Below, one piece after another: positions 55,240 to 63,782 of a DNA stretch of 64,000 nucleotides; position 1 is the stretch's first letter, and each line of letters begins with the position of its first letter. Location of the stretch: positions 310,001 to 374,000 of the forward strand of contig DDLX01000017.1 of NCBI GenBank assembly GCA_002340355.1, read 5' to 3'. Position numbers and translations under genes: made by a program. The stretch comes from Cytophagales bacterium UBA2561. Lineage in GTDB: Bacteria; Bacteroidota; Bacteroidia; Cytophagales; Thermoflexibacteraceae. The notes below the pieces were generated by a model, which was not told the origin of the DNA, searched no databases, and saw only the letters and a program-made list of their open reading frames with translations.

Positions 55240-56106
55240 TTAGAATTCTTGATATTTTTCACATCTTTTTAACCATTCTTCGGCATCACTTTCAGAATAT
55301 TGTACATCAATTACCCAATCAGCAGCATTAACCGTTAAGTTTTGAAAGTCATTATCACAACTAATGATGATGTTCTCAAAAATAATTCGTCTACCATGTG
55401 CTTTTTCTTTTGGTTTCGTGAAAAAAGTCTTGGTTTGATGATTAAACTTCTGATTGATGGATTCTTGTCTTTCCAATCTTTTTCTTGCCCCAGAGCATTT
55501 TGTATAATATTCAACCTTAATTCCTTCACTTATTAAATAGCGAAATTTATCATGCTCAAGATTACAAAACGTATTAAAAATACACACTTTCTTGATGTGT
55601 TTAGGAATTTGAAAAATAGATTCAAAAAGTAAATCTACTTCTATATTTTCCTGAAAGTCAAAACATTTTAAATCTACTTTGTGTGGATGTTGGATCACTA
55701 ACTGTGCCACTAACCAATGAAAATTTGGTTTTTCAATTTCTGAAAAAATAGCCATATTTGGGATTTTAGAAAGGACTTCTTCCGTTGGTTTTTGGTAGGC
55801 TAAATGAGCAACAATATTTGTTTGAGATTTTGAATAAATATGGAAAAGTTCCTCCTCAAAAGTTTCGGCTGTTTCTGAACTTCTGATGTTATATCCATCA
55901 TCTGCCAATTTGGTATATAAACTTTGGTACAACATTTCATCCTCTTCATCCAATTCTGACTTGATAAATTTTAAAAATTTCTTCGAAAATAAAAAGCTGG
56001 AATTTTCATTATTCAAAATCTTATAAAAATTCTTTTTATCCTGCTGATTTTCGAAGGAATTGGATAAATATCGAAGCAACACATCTTTATAAAATAAAAT
56101 TTCCAT
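55240..56106 (-). CDS. Unrecognised partner of the AAA15 ATPase (putative effector)
   Basis: 288 residues, soluble. No family is recognised with certainty. The N-terminal half (1-125) is helical and charged; the C-terminal half alternates strands and helices (NFHWLVAQLVIQHPHKVDLKCF, IKKVCIFNTFC, GIKVEYYTK). It contains KAHGRRIIFENIIISCDN (about 238-255), a pattern reminiscent of the H-x-R/I-x-x-D element of phospholipase-D-like domains such as MIT_C. That comparison is speculative. The start lies 9 bp after the ATPase stop, so the two are cotranscribed. In paired cassettes of this shape the second gene is often the toxic effector. Confidence 0.6.
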   Translation of the reverse strand: MEILFYKDVLLRYLSNSFENQQDKKNFYKILNNENSSFLFSKKFLKFIKSELDEEDEMLYQSLYTKLADDGYNIRSSETAETFEEELFHIYSKSQTNIVAHLAYQKPTEEVLSKIPNMAIFSEIEKPNFHWLVAQLVIQHPHKVDLKCFDFQENIEVDLLFESIFQIPKHIKKVCIFNTFCNLEHDKFRYLISEGIKVEYYTKCSGARKRLERQESINQKFNHQTKTFFTKPKEKAHGRRIIFENIIISCDNDFQNLTVNAADWVIDVQYSESDAEEWLKRCEKYQEF

Positions 56107-56115
56107 AACTGAATT

Positions 56116-57528
56116 TTAGTCGGTGAGTTGAAAAGCTAAATTGTACGAAACATCATAAAAACCTTTCGGGAATTTTGGTTGCAATTTGCCTGTATCGGGA
56201 TGGATTTTATGGTTGGATTTGACCATATTTGCGCCGTCTTTTCGGAAATATTGAATTGATACATCTTTGGATTTAATATCGTATTTTTGTTTTTTGACCA
56301 AAACCTGTAACATTCTGATAATATGTTCGCTATGGGTTTCAATAAAATACGTATTATGCCGTCCGATTTTCAGCAAAGTTTCGATAAATTTGGCTTGCAA
56401 ACGAGGATGTAAATGAACTTCGGGCTGTTCGATAAGCAAAACTTCACCACCCTTACTTTCGGATAAAATCGTTTGGGCAAAAATCAAAAATTGTAAACTG
56501 ACTCCAAAACCCACATCTTTAATATTATTATCTACACCGTTGAGTTTGAGGCGTAATTCTTTGGTCGAATCGGTTTTTTTGATGTAAAATTCATCTGCCA
56601 AGCCAAAATCTGCTAATAAAGTTGTCAAACTTTCTTGATATTCCTTAGTTGCCTCTTTGGAATCCATAAATTCGATAAAATCATAAATTGTTTTGATTTG
56701 CTTGATAACTCGTCTATCTTTATTCAAATAAATTCGGTCTTCTGTAATATGAAGTAAAGGATTGATGTATTTGATTTTTCGTAACTTAGATTCCAGATAT
56801 CCTTGGGTATTTAACATAAAAATCATATAAAGTATCATAACTAAATCGTTTTTTGGATAATGCTTACTATATTGTTGAGCAAACGATTCTATACGAGGAG
56901 TTGCTAAGAAACCTTCTTTCTGATATTCAATATTTTTAATAAGAAAGGATTCATTATGATATTTGCTTTCAAATAAAAGTGAATATGCGAATTTTCTGTG
57001 TATGAAGTTTGCTGTTTTTTTAACAGTTTCATTAGTATTTTCAGGAAATGCTATTTCAAATTTTCCTATTTCATCATTATTTAAAATTAGTCGTAATTTA
57101 TAAGGCTTGCTTAAGTCTTTGTTTAATTCAACTTCTATCTTTATAGATGAGCTAAGTTTTGCTATGTGATTATATACTTTCATTCCTTGTTGGTAGTCTT
57201 CCTTGGACATCGCTGCGTTATCTAAACTATTATTTTTTATGAAGTGAGCAGGATAATCCTCTCCAAACTCAAAAGCAAATCCTAAATTCCGTTCGGTTTC
57301 GTGGTTATAAATGGTTTCATAATAATTTCCTAAATCCGCTTCGTTTCCTGATAAAGTTAAGTTATAATCCTGACTATAAGGTATTTGAAGGCTTTGTTTC
57401 AGTGCCAGTAAAAATTTAAGAATGCTACTTTTTCCTGCACTATTTTCACCAATCAAAATATTAATGCGTGAAAAATCGAAGGTTTCATCCTCAAATCCCC
57501 GAAAATTCTTAACTCTTAATTTAAACAT
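56116..57528 (-). CDS. AAA15-type (OLD-like) ATPase, DUF3696-like
   Basis: 470 residues. SMC/RecF-like ABC ATPase: N-terminal KNFRGFEDETFDFSRINILIGENSAGKSSIL gives strand 1 and Walker A (GENSAGKSS, about 28-36). A long inserted helical domain follows (about 60-320). The C-terminal half has VGFGVSLQFLIFAQTIL (signature-like), VLLIEQPEVHLHPRLQAKF (Walker B, about 363-385) and FIETHSEHIIRMLQ (switch His, about 395-408). There is no TOPRIM nuclease domain, so unlike full OLD proteins it must rely on a partner, here the downstream 288-residue protein. Related ATPases power several anti-phage systems (for example PARIS and Gabija-like modules), but the family also has non-defence members. Confidence 0.88.
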   Translation of the reverse strand: MFKLRVKNFRGFEDETFDFSRINILIGENSAGKSSILKFLLALKQSLQIPYSQDYNLTLSGNEADLGNYYETIYNHETERNLGFAFEFGEDYPAHFIKNNSLDNAAMSKEDYQQGMKVYNHIAKLSSSIKIEVELNKDLSKPYKLRLILNNDEIGKFEIAFPENTNETVKKTANFIHRKFAYSLLFESKYHNESFLIKNIEYQKEGFLATPRIESFAQQYSKHYPKNDLVMILYMIFMLNTQGYLESKLRKIKYINPLLHITEDRIYLNKDRRVIKQIKTIYDFIEFMDSKEATKEYQESLTTLLADFGLADEFYIKKTDSTKELRLKLNGVDNNIKDVGFGVSLQFLIFAQTILSESKGGEVLLIEQPEVHLHPRLQAKFIETLLKIGRHNTYFIETHSEHIIRMLQVLVKKQKYDIKSKDVSIQYFRKDGANMVKSNHKIHPDTGKLQPKFPKGFYDVSYNLAFQLTD

Positions 57529-57654
57529 GGTCAGGCTTGTATTTTTTTATTTTGGAGTACCTATTTCAAATTTAGTTTTTTTCTACTCAAAAAATTATCC
57601 CCTACAAACTTTTAATTTTGCAGGGGATTTTAAAATATTGATTATCAAAATATT

Positions 57655-60471
57655 TTATCGACTCAAATACAAATTTCGTTTGGAATAAACATCCAAGAAA
57701 AACTCATCATGAAGGTCTTCGATAAAATAAATTCCTTCCCCAGTAGATTTCATTTCAGGACCCAATTGCTTATTGACGTTCGGGAATTTCTCAAATGAAA
57801 AGACAGGGATTTTTATCGCATAACCTTCCTTGACAGGCTTAAAATCAAAATCCGTTACTTTTTTGTCGCCCAACATTACTTTTACCGCATAATTAACGTA
57901 AGGTTCTTGGTAGGCTTTACAAATAAACGGTACAGTTCGAGAGGCTCTTGGATTAGCTTCGATAATGTAAACTTTTTCGTCTTTTATTGCAAACTGAATA
58001 TTTATCAAACCAACCGTATTCAATGCCACCGCAATTTTTTTAGTGTATTCTTCGATTTGCTGAATAACTTTTTCACTCAAATCAAAGGTTGGTAAAACCG
58101 CATACGAATCTCCTGAGTGAATCCCCGCAGGTTCGATATGTTCCATAATACCAATGATATACGTATTTTCACCATCACAAATTGCATCGGCTTCGGCTTC
58201 TACAGCATTCTCCAAGAAATGGTCAAGCAAGACCTTATTTTGTGGGTCTCGACTCAATAAGTTTACGACGTGTTCTTCTAATTCTTCTTCGTTAATGACA
58301 ATTTTCATATCCTGACCACCCAAGACATACGAAGGTCGAACCAACATCGGAAAACTGATTTTCTTAGCTAATTCTAATGCCTGCTCTGCATCTTCGATTA
58401 CGCCATATTTTGGATAAGGGATACCGTTTTCTTTCAACAAATCTGAGAACTTACCTCTATCTTCAGCCAAATCAAGGCTTTCGAAAGATGTTCCCAAAAT
58501 TTTGATACCGTATCTAGTTAATTTTTCAGCTAGTTTCAAGGCAGTTTGTCCACCTAACTGTACAATAACTCCTTCGGGTTTTTCATGCTCAATAATTTCA
58601 TAAATATGCTCCCAAAAAACAGGCTCAAAATACAATTTATCGGCAATGTCAAAATCTGTCGAAACTGTTTCAGGGTTACAATTAATCATAATTGTTTCAT
58701 AACCCGCTTCCTTGGCTGCCAAAATACCATGCACACAAGAATAGTCAAATTCAATACCTTGTCCAATTCGGTTGGGTCCCGAACCTAAAACTAAAATTTT
58801 CTTTTTATCACTTGAAACTGATTCATTTTCAGTATCATAAGCTGAATAGTAATACGGAGTTTTGGCTTCAAATTCGGCGGCACAGGTATCTACTAATTTC
58901 CATACCCGATTGATACCTAAATCTTTACGCTTTTGGTAAACTTCACTTTCCAAGCAACGTAATAGATGAGCAATTTGGCGGTCAGCATAACCTTTTTGTT
59001 TCGAGATTTGAAGTAAATTTTCAGGAACATTACCAATATGGTATTTTTCAATTTGTCGCTCTAACTTAACCAATTCTTCGATTTGATATAAAAACCATTT
59101 ATCAATTTTGGTCAGTTTCTGAATCGTGGAAAAGGCAATCCCTAACTTAAACGCATCATAAATTCGGAATAACCTATCCCAACGTGGATGCTCCAAATGT
59201 TCCAAAATTTCCTTCTGATTTGTCCATTCTTTAGCATCTGCTCCGAGTCCATTTCGTTGAATTTCTAGCGATTGACAAGCTTTTTGGAGAGCTTCTTGAA
59301 AATTCCGACCAATTCCCATCGCCTCACCAACAGACTTCATTTGTAATCCAAGACGGTCATCCGCCCCTGGGAATTTTGCAAAATTCCAACGAGGAATTTT
59401 TACAATGACATAATCTAAAGTTGGTTCAAAAAATGCTGATGTATTCTTAGTAATTTGATTTTCTAACTCATCCAAATTATATCCAATAGCTAATTTGGCA
59501 GCAATTTTGGCAATCGGATATCCTGTAGCTTTAGAAGCCAATGCCGAAGAACGAGACACCCTTGGATTAATTTCAATACCAACAATATCATCATTATCAG
59601 GATTTACGGCAAATTGAACATTACAACCACCTGCAAAATCACCAATCGAATTCATCATCAAAATCGCCAAATCACGCATCTTCTGATAAACCGTATCAGG
59701 CAAAGTCATCGCGGGTGCAACCGTTACCGAATCTCCCGTATGAACTCCCATCGGGTCGAAATTTTCAATCGAACAAATGATAATGACATTTCCTGCACTA
59801 TCTCGTAATAGTTCTAATTCAAATTCTTTCCATCCTAAAATGCTTTGCTCAATTAAAACCTCATGAACAGGTGAAAAGTGCAAGCCTCGTGTTAGGGCTT
59901 TTTCAAAATCTTCGGGCTTTTCGACAAAACCACCACCAGAACCACCCAACGTAAACGAAGGTCGAATAACTAACGGAAAACCAATTTCTTGAGCAATTTC
60001 CTTACCTTCTAAAAAAGAACGTGCCGTTCGTCCTTTACAAACATTCACGTCAATTTCAAGCATTTTATGACGGAAAGCTTCACGGTCTTCAGTAATCTCA
60101 ATGGCATCAATATTAACCCCAATCAGACGAACATTATATTTTTTCCAGATTCCCGCTTTTTCGCAATCTATTGCCAAATTGAGAGCTGTTTGTCCACCCA
60201 TTGTTGGTAAGACGGCATCAATTTGGGGGTGTTCTTCCAAAATTTGAATAATCGAACGCCGAGTCAGAGGCTTTAAATAAATGTGGTCAGCCGTGACAGG
60301 GTCAGTCATGATTGTCGCTGGATTAGAGTTAATCAGCGTAACTTCAATTCCTTCTTCACGCAACGAACGTGCCGCTTGCGACCCCGAATAATCAAATTCG
60401 CACGCTTGCCCGATAATAATGGGTCCACTTCCAATAATCAAGATGGATTGGATACTGTTGTTCTTCGGCAT
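57655..60471 (-). CDS. carB: Carbamoyl-phosphate synthase large subunit
   Basis: 938 residues from the ATG at 60471 (an upstream extension to 60552 has no similarity). It makes carbamoyl phosphate for arginine and pyrimidine synthesis using ammonia from CarA. Two homologous synthetase halves are seen: GSGPIIIGQACEFDYSGSQA and ATIMTDP at the start, and GSGPNRIGQGIEFDYSCVH and PETVSTDFD in the second half, each with an ATP-grasp domain (PRVSRSSALASKATGYP; PRASRTVPFICKAY). The protein ends just after EMKSTGEGI, so the C-terminal MGS-like allosteric domain of E. coli CarB (1073 residues) is missing. I recall similar short CarBs in other Bacteroidota. carA is not adjacent. Confidence 0.96.
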   Translation of the reverse strand: MPKNNSIQSILIIGSGPIIIGQACEFDYSGSQAARSLREEGIEVTLINSNPATIMTDPVTADHIYLKPLTRRSIIQILEEHPQIDAVLPTMGGQTALNLAIDCEKAGIWKKYNVRLIGVNIDAIEITEDREAFRHKMLEIDVNVCKGRTARSFLEGKEIAQEIGFPLVIRPSFTLGGSGGGFVEKPEDFEKALTRGLHFSPVHEVLIEQSILGWKEFELELLRDSAGNVIIICSIENFDPMGVHTGDSVTVAPAMTLPDTVYQKMRDLAILMMNSIGDFAGGCNVQFAVNPDNDDIVGIEINPRVSRSSALASKATGYPIAKIAAKLAIGYNLDELENQITKNTSAFFEPTLDYVIVKIPRWNFAKFPGADDRLGLQMKSVGEAMGIGRNFQEALQKACQSLEIQRNGLGADAKEWTNQKEILEHLEHPRWDRLFRIYDAFKLGIAFSTIQKLTKIDKWFLYQIEELVKLERQIEKYHIGNVPENLLQISKQKGYADRQIAHLLRCLESEVYQKRKDLGINRVWKLVDTCAAEFEAKTPYYYSAYDTENESVSSDKKKILVLGSGPNRIGQGIEFDYSCVHGILAAKEAGYETIMINCNPETVSTDFDIADKLYFEPVFWEHIYEIIEHEKPEGVIVQLGGQTALKLAEKLTRYGIKILGTSFESLDLAEDRGKFSDLLKENGIPYPKYGVIEDAEQALELAKKISFPMLVRPSYVLGGQDMKIVINEEELEEHVVNLLSRDPQNKVLLDHFLENAVEAEADAICDGENTYIIGIMEHIEPAGIHSGDSYAVLPTFDLSEKVIQQIEEYTKKIAVALNTVGLINIQFAIKDEKVYIIEANPRASRTVPFICKAYQEPYVNYAVKVMLGDKKVTDFDFKPVKEGYAIKIPVFSFEKFPNVNKQLGPEMKSTGEGIYFIEDLHDEFFLDVYSKRNLYLSR

Positions 60472-60924
60472 AATTTCGAATTTCCTAAGACTAAGTTCTG
60501 CTAAAATTTTCAACAAAATTAGGGGATAAAGTCTAAATAAGCCAAATTCCAAACCTTGAATAAAGTTTCCAAACCAAAATAGCTCCCTTAAATGAAATTA
60601 TTTAGTGCTTAAAAATAGTGATACTTTTCGTTCTTGTTGATATTTTAACTGAGTGAATTCTATAAAAACCATTGACTCATTATCAATAAGTTAGAAATTT
60701 GATAGGGAACATCTATTTTTTCTATTCAATCCCTTGTCTTGTTTCTAAAAAGTCGTACCTTTGCCACTCGAAATTTTGCACAGTTCAGTTTTTGAAGAGT
60801 TTTCTACAAATTTTTAACGAAACGGTGTAAAGTAGTAAATCGTTGCAAGCTCGGAGATCAGTCTTTTTTGGAATTGATTTCAAGAAAAATTGCTGATACC
60901 GAATTTGCTAAATACTAACGTAAA
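60472..60924. other. Divergent region carB / rplB with a long ribosomal leader
   Basis: About 450 bp. It contains the rplB promoter and then about 155 nt of leader. The leader has GC-richer patches (GCAAGCTCGGAGATCAG) that could form regulatory structure for an r-protein, but I could not fold a convincing model. No ORF is evident. Confidence 0.5.
60734..60763 (+). promoter_or_regulatory. Promoter of the rplB group (TTG / TACCTTTG)
   Basis: TACCTTTG at 60756-60763 with TTGT at 60734-60737, 18 bp apart. The predicted transcript starts near 60770, which makes the four-gene ribosomal group an independent unit. Confidence 0.65.
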
Positions 60925-61761
60925 ATGGCAGTAAAAAAATTAAAACCGACAACGCCCAGTCAGCGTTTTCGGATTGCGCCGACGTTTACCGAAATCACGA
61001 CTGATAAACCTGAAAAATCACTCCTCGCTCCTCTGAAACGTACAGGTGGACGAAACAGCGCAGGACGAATGACGGTTCGGCAACGTGGCGGTGGACACAA
61101 AAGACGCTACCGAATCATTGACTTTAAACGTGATAAGCACGGTGTTGCGGGTGTGGTAAAGACCGTTGAGTACGACCCCAACCGTACAGCTCGTATTTCT
61201 TTAGTAGAGTACGATGATGGCGAAAAACGCTACATTATTGCACCTGAAGGCATCCAAGTAGGACAAAAAATCCACGCAGGATCAGGTGTAGCTCCAGAAG
61301 TAGGAAATTCCCTCCCAATGGCAGAAATTCCACTTGGTACAATCATTCATAATATTGAGTTACGCCCAGGCAAGGGAGCAAGTCTTGCTCGAAGTGCAGG
61401 GTCTTATGCTCAGTTAGTAGCTCGTGAAGATAAATACGCTTCCTTGAAATTACCTTCAGGAGAATTACGGATGGTCTTGGCGAAATGTTATGCTACGATT
61501 GGTTCAGTATCGAATGCCGACCACATGAACGAGCAAGTCGGGAAAGCAGGTCGAAATCGTTGGAAAGGTAAGCGACCTCGTGTCCGAGGTGTAGCTATGA
61601 ACCCTGTTGATCACCCAATGGGTGGTGGTGAAGGACGTGCGTCAGGTGGGCATCCACGTTCACGTACAGGACTTTATGCGAAAGGTCAGAAAACTCGTAA
61701 GAAGAACAAATACTCTGACCGTTTGATTGTATCTCGACGAAAAACCAAAAAGAAAAAATAG
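60925..61761 (+). CDS. rplB: 50S ribosomal protein L2
   Basis: 278 residues. A core protein of the peptidyl transferase region. Motifs: MAVKKLKPTTPSQRFRI, GGRNSAGRMTVRQRGGGHKRRYRIIDFKR, PGKGASLARSAGSYAQL, GKAGRNRWKGKRPRVRGVAMNPVDHPMGGGEGR with the conserved functional His, and a basic end KTRKKNKYSDRLIVSRR. Length is standard. It is the first gene here; rpsJ, rplC, rplD and rplW, which normally precede it, are absent. Confidence 0.98.
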   Translation: MAVKKLKPTTPSQRFRIAPTFTEITTDKPEKSLLAPLKRTGGRNSAGRMTVRQRGGGHKRRYRIIDFKRDKHGVAGVVKTVEYDPNRTARISLVEYDDGEKRYIIAPEGIQVGQKIHAGSGVAPEVGNSLPMAEIPLGTIIHNIELRPGKGASLARSAGSYAQLVAREDKYASLKLPSGELRMVLAKCYATIGSVSNADHMNEQVGKAGRNRWKGKRPRVRGVAMNPVDHPMGGGEGRASGGHPRSRTGLYAKGQKTRKKNKYSDRLIVSRRKTKKKK

Positions 61762-61765
61762 GTAA

Positions 61766-62044
61766 ATGGCACGTTCATTAAAAAAAGGACCTTATATTGA
61801 TTATCGCCTCCAGAAAAAAGTGGATGCGATGCAAGAATCAGGCAAGAAATCAGTCATCAAAACATGGTCAAGACGTTCGATGATTTCACCCGATTTTATT
61901 GGTTTTACGTTTGCCGTTCATAATGGCAATAAATTTATCCCTGTTTATATCACCGAAAATATGGTTGGGCATAAACTGGGCGAATTTGCACCCACACGCA
62001 CCTTCAAAGGACACATCGCCAAAAAAGACAAGAAAAAACGGTAA
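61766..62044 (+). CDS. rpsS: 30S ribosomal protein S19
   Basis: 92 residues, MARSLKKGPYIDYRLQKKVD, with the conserved SRRSMISPDFIGFTFAVHNG and KFIPVYITENMVGHKLGEFAPTRTF. It is part of the 30S head and the RimM target. It starts 4 bp after rplB and its stop overlaps the rplV start (TAATG). Confidence 0.98.
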   Translation: MARSLKKGPYIDYRLQKKVDAMQESGKKSVIKTWSRRSMISPDFIGFTFAVHNGNKFIPVYITENMVGHKLGEFAPTRTFKGHIAKKDKKKR

Positions 62045-62499
62045 TGGAAACAGTAGAAGCAGTAGCTAAACTTAAAAATATTCCCACACCTCCCCGTAAG
62101 ATGCGCTTGGTCGCAAATATGATTCGGGGCAAGAAAGTAACAACTGCCTTGAGTATTCTCAAGTTTGAGCCAAAAGTTGGCGCCTCTTATCTTGAGACTT
62201 TATTACTTTCGGCGGTAGCAAACTGGGAGCAGAAAAACGAAGATACAGACATTGAGAATGTCGAATTATATGTTAAGACGATTTATGTAGATGGTGGACG
62301 AATGTTGAAACGTTTACGTCCAGCCCCACAAGGACGAGCGCACCGTATCCGTAAACGTTCAAATCATGTTACGATTGTTGTTGATGTTTTGCCTGATCCT
62401 GAAGCACAAGTCTTGGAAGCAATGGAAGGACTGATGCAGGAAGTTGAAGGGCAAGCAGAAACAGCACAAACTGAAACGCAAACCGAAGCAACTGAATAA
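62044..62499 (+). CDS. rplV: 50S ribosomal protein L22
   Basis: 151 residues. L22 lines the exit tunnel. Motifs: IPTPPRKMRLVANMIRGKKV, ALSILKFEPKVGASYLETLL, and the tip/C-terminal block GRMLKRLRPAPQGRAHRIRKRSNHVTIVV. It has an acidic Glu/Ala/Thr/Gln-rich C-terminal tail (about 118-151) beyond the usual end, as seen in some Bacteroidota. The start codon overlaps the rpsS stop by one base, so translation is coupled. Confidence 0.97.
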   Translation: METVEAVAKLKNIPTPPRKMRLVANMIRGKKVTTALSILKFEPKVGASYLETLLLSAVANWEQKNEDTDIENVELYVKTIYVDGGRMLKRLRPAPQGRAHRIRKRSNHVTIVVDVLPDPEAQVLEAMEGLMQEVEGQAETAQTETQTEATE

Positions 62500-62503
62500 A
62501 TGG

Positions 62504-62527
62504 TCATCACCGAACCCTGAGTGATGA
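62504..62527 (+). other. Hairpin between rplV and rpsC
   Basis: TCATCAC / GTGATGA arms around a 10-nt loop in the 89-bp gap before rpsC. Other genes of this operon abut, so this gap is unusual. No U-tract follows, so it is more likely an RNA processing or translational control site than a terminator. Confidence 0.5.
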
Positions 62528-62588
62528 TTTGGGCTTTCTAATCAGTAGAAGAATCAGAGGCAGGCTTCGGATAAAGCGAAAAAAAATT

Positions 62589-63392
62589 ATGGGACAAAAA
62601 GTTAACCCTGTTGGATTAAGATTAGGTATCGTTAAAGGTTGGGAATCAAACTGGTATGGCGGAAAAGATTTTTCGGATAAACTCGTAGAAGACGAAAAAA
62701 TTCGAAAGTATCTTTATGCTCGGATTCCTAAAGGTGGTATCTCAAAAATTATCATTGAACGCACACTAAAGCGTATTACTGTAACGATTAACACAGCTCG
62801 TCCAGGTGTAGTTATCGGAAAAGGTGGCGCAGAAGTAGATAAAGTCAAAGAAGAGTTGAAAAAACTCACCAAAAAAGATGTTCAAATCAATATTTATGAG
62901 ATTAAACGTCCTGAGTTAGATGCTCAGTTGGTGGGTCAGATGGTAGCACAACAGTTAGAAAATCGAATTTCTTATCGCCGTGCGATGAAGCAAGCGATTA
63001 GCAATGCGGTTCGAGTAGGTGCAAAAGGTATCAAAGTAAAGTTAGGTGGTCGATTAGGTGGTGCTGAAATGGCACGTTCAGAAATGTATAAGGAAGGACG
63101 TATTCCATTGCATACACTTCGAGCGGACATTGATTATGCTATTGTTGAAGCTCAAACAATTTACGGAAAAATCGGAATTAAAGTCTGGATTTTCAAAGGT
63201 GAATTGTATGGTAAACAAGACTTATCGCCATTAGCTGGATTAGATAAACGAAGCGGTTCTGGAAATGACGATAATCGTGGTGGCGGTCGCCGTAGAAAAC
63301 GTGGCGGTGGCAGAGGTGGTAATCGTGGTGGTAGAGGCGGTAATCGTGGTGGAAACCGTGGCGGAAATCGTGGCGGTGGTAATCGCTCATAA
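62589..63392 (+). CDS. rpsC: 30S ribosomal protein S3 with Gly/Arg-rich C-terminal tail
   Basis: 267 residues from the ATG at 62589, which starts MGQKVNPVGLRLGIVKGWES as in all S3; the frame is open 20 codons upstream without similarity. The KH domain carries TARPGVVIGKGGAEVDKV (GxxG loop). The C-terminal domain includes ISYRRAMKQAISNAVRVGAKGIKV, LGGRLGGAEMARSE and GIKVWIFKGELYGK. After about residue 222 comes a low-complexity tail of about 40 residues with repeated GGNRGG/RGG units, which is an extra RNA-binding-like extension. It is the last gene of the group; rplP and rpmC, which normally follow, are not here. Confidence 0.97.
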   Translation: MGQKVNPVGLRLGIVKGWESNWYGGKDFSDKLVEDEKIRKYLYARIPKGGISKIIIERTLKRITVTINTARPGVVIGKGGAEVDKVKEELKKLTKKDVQINIYEIKRPELDAQLVGQMVAQQLENRISYRRAMKQAISNAVRVGAKGIKVKLGGRLGGAEMARSEMYKEGRIPLHTLRADIDYAIVEAQTIYGKIGIKVWIFKGELYGKQDLSPLAGLDKRSGSGNDDNRGGGRRRKRGGGRGGNRGGRGGNRGGNRGGNRGGGNRS

Positions 63393-63782
63393 ATTTTTAA
63401 ATGAGTTTTTATCTGTTCTACAAAACAATACTTTCTTGGAAAATAATCTTGGGAGTAACCTCAAAAATGTAGCAGTGAGTGGTAGTACAATCTTATGTGC
63501 TACCACTTTTTTTATTTTGTACCGTTCTTAGTTTTGTAAAGATCTACCTCAGAAACCCACTTGTTTCTTGAACCGAAAGAAAAAAAAGGCAGTTTTTATG
63601 GAAACTTTCAAAAAATAACATCTCATAAAAAAAGGTACATTTAGAACTTTATCATATTTCCAAAGTCCTAAAAAAGCTACTTCTCTTCCTAAAATTTCAA
63701 TGAATTTTAGTACAACGTTCAATTTGTTTTCAGGATAATTGAGTATTTTTACCACTTAAAACCATTAAATCGTATTCGAATT
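63393..63782. other. Intergenic region after rpsC
   Basis: About 390 bp containing the terminator at 63478-63515 and then AT-rich sequence leading to the next rightward gene. A short leftward frame at 63549-63755 shows no coding character. Confidence 0.5.
63478..63515 (+). terminator. Terminator of the rplB-rpsC group
   Basis: Stem AGTGGTAG / CTACCACT (63478-63485 and 63500-63507) followed directly by a run of T. It is a clean intrinsic terminator 86 bp after rpsC, confirming that the ribosomal group ends here. Confidence 0.8.

Noticed and set aside
55059..57528. Integration site of a mobile element at tRNA-Gln
   Set aside because: I found no duplicated tRNA 3' end and no integrase; the cassette may still be mobile but this is not shown.
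63265..63531. 88-codon frame with Val/Ala repeats
   Set aside because: It is the shifted frame of the Gly/Arg repeat at the end of rpsC.
63549..63755. Leftward 68-codon frame after rpsC
   Set aside because: It is very rich in Phe/Lys/Val with no homology or promoter, in an AT-rich gap.
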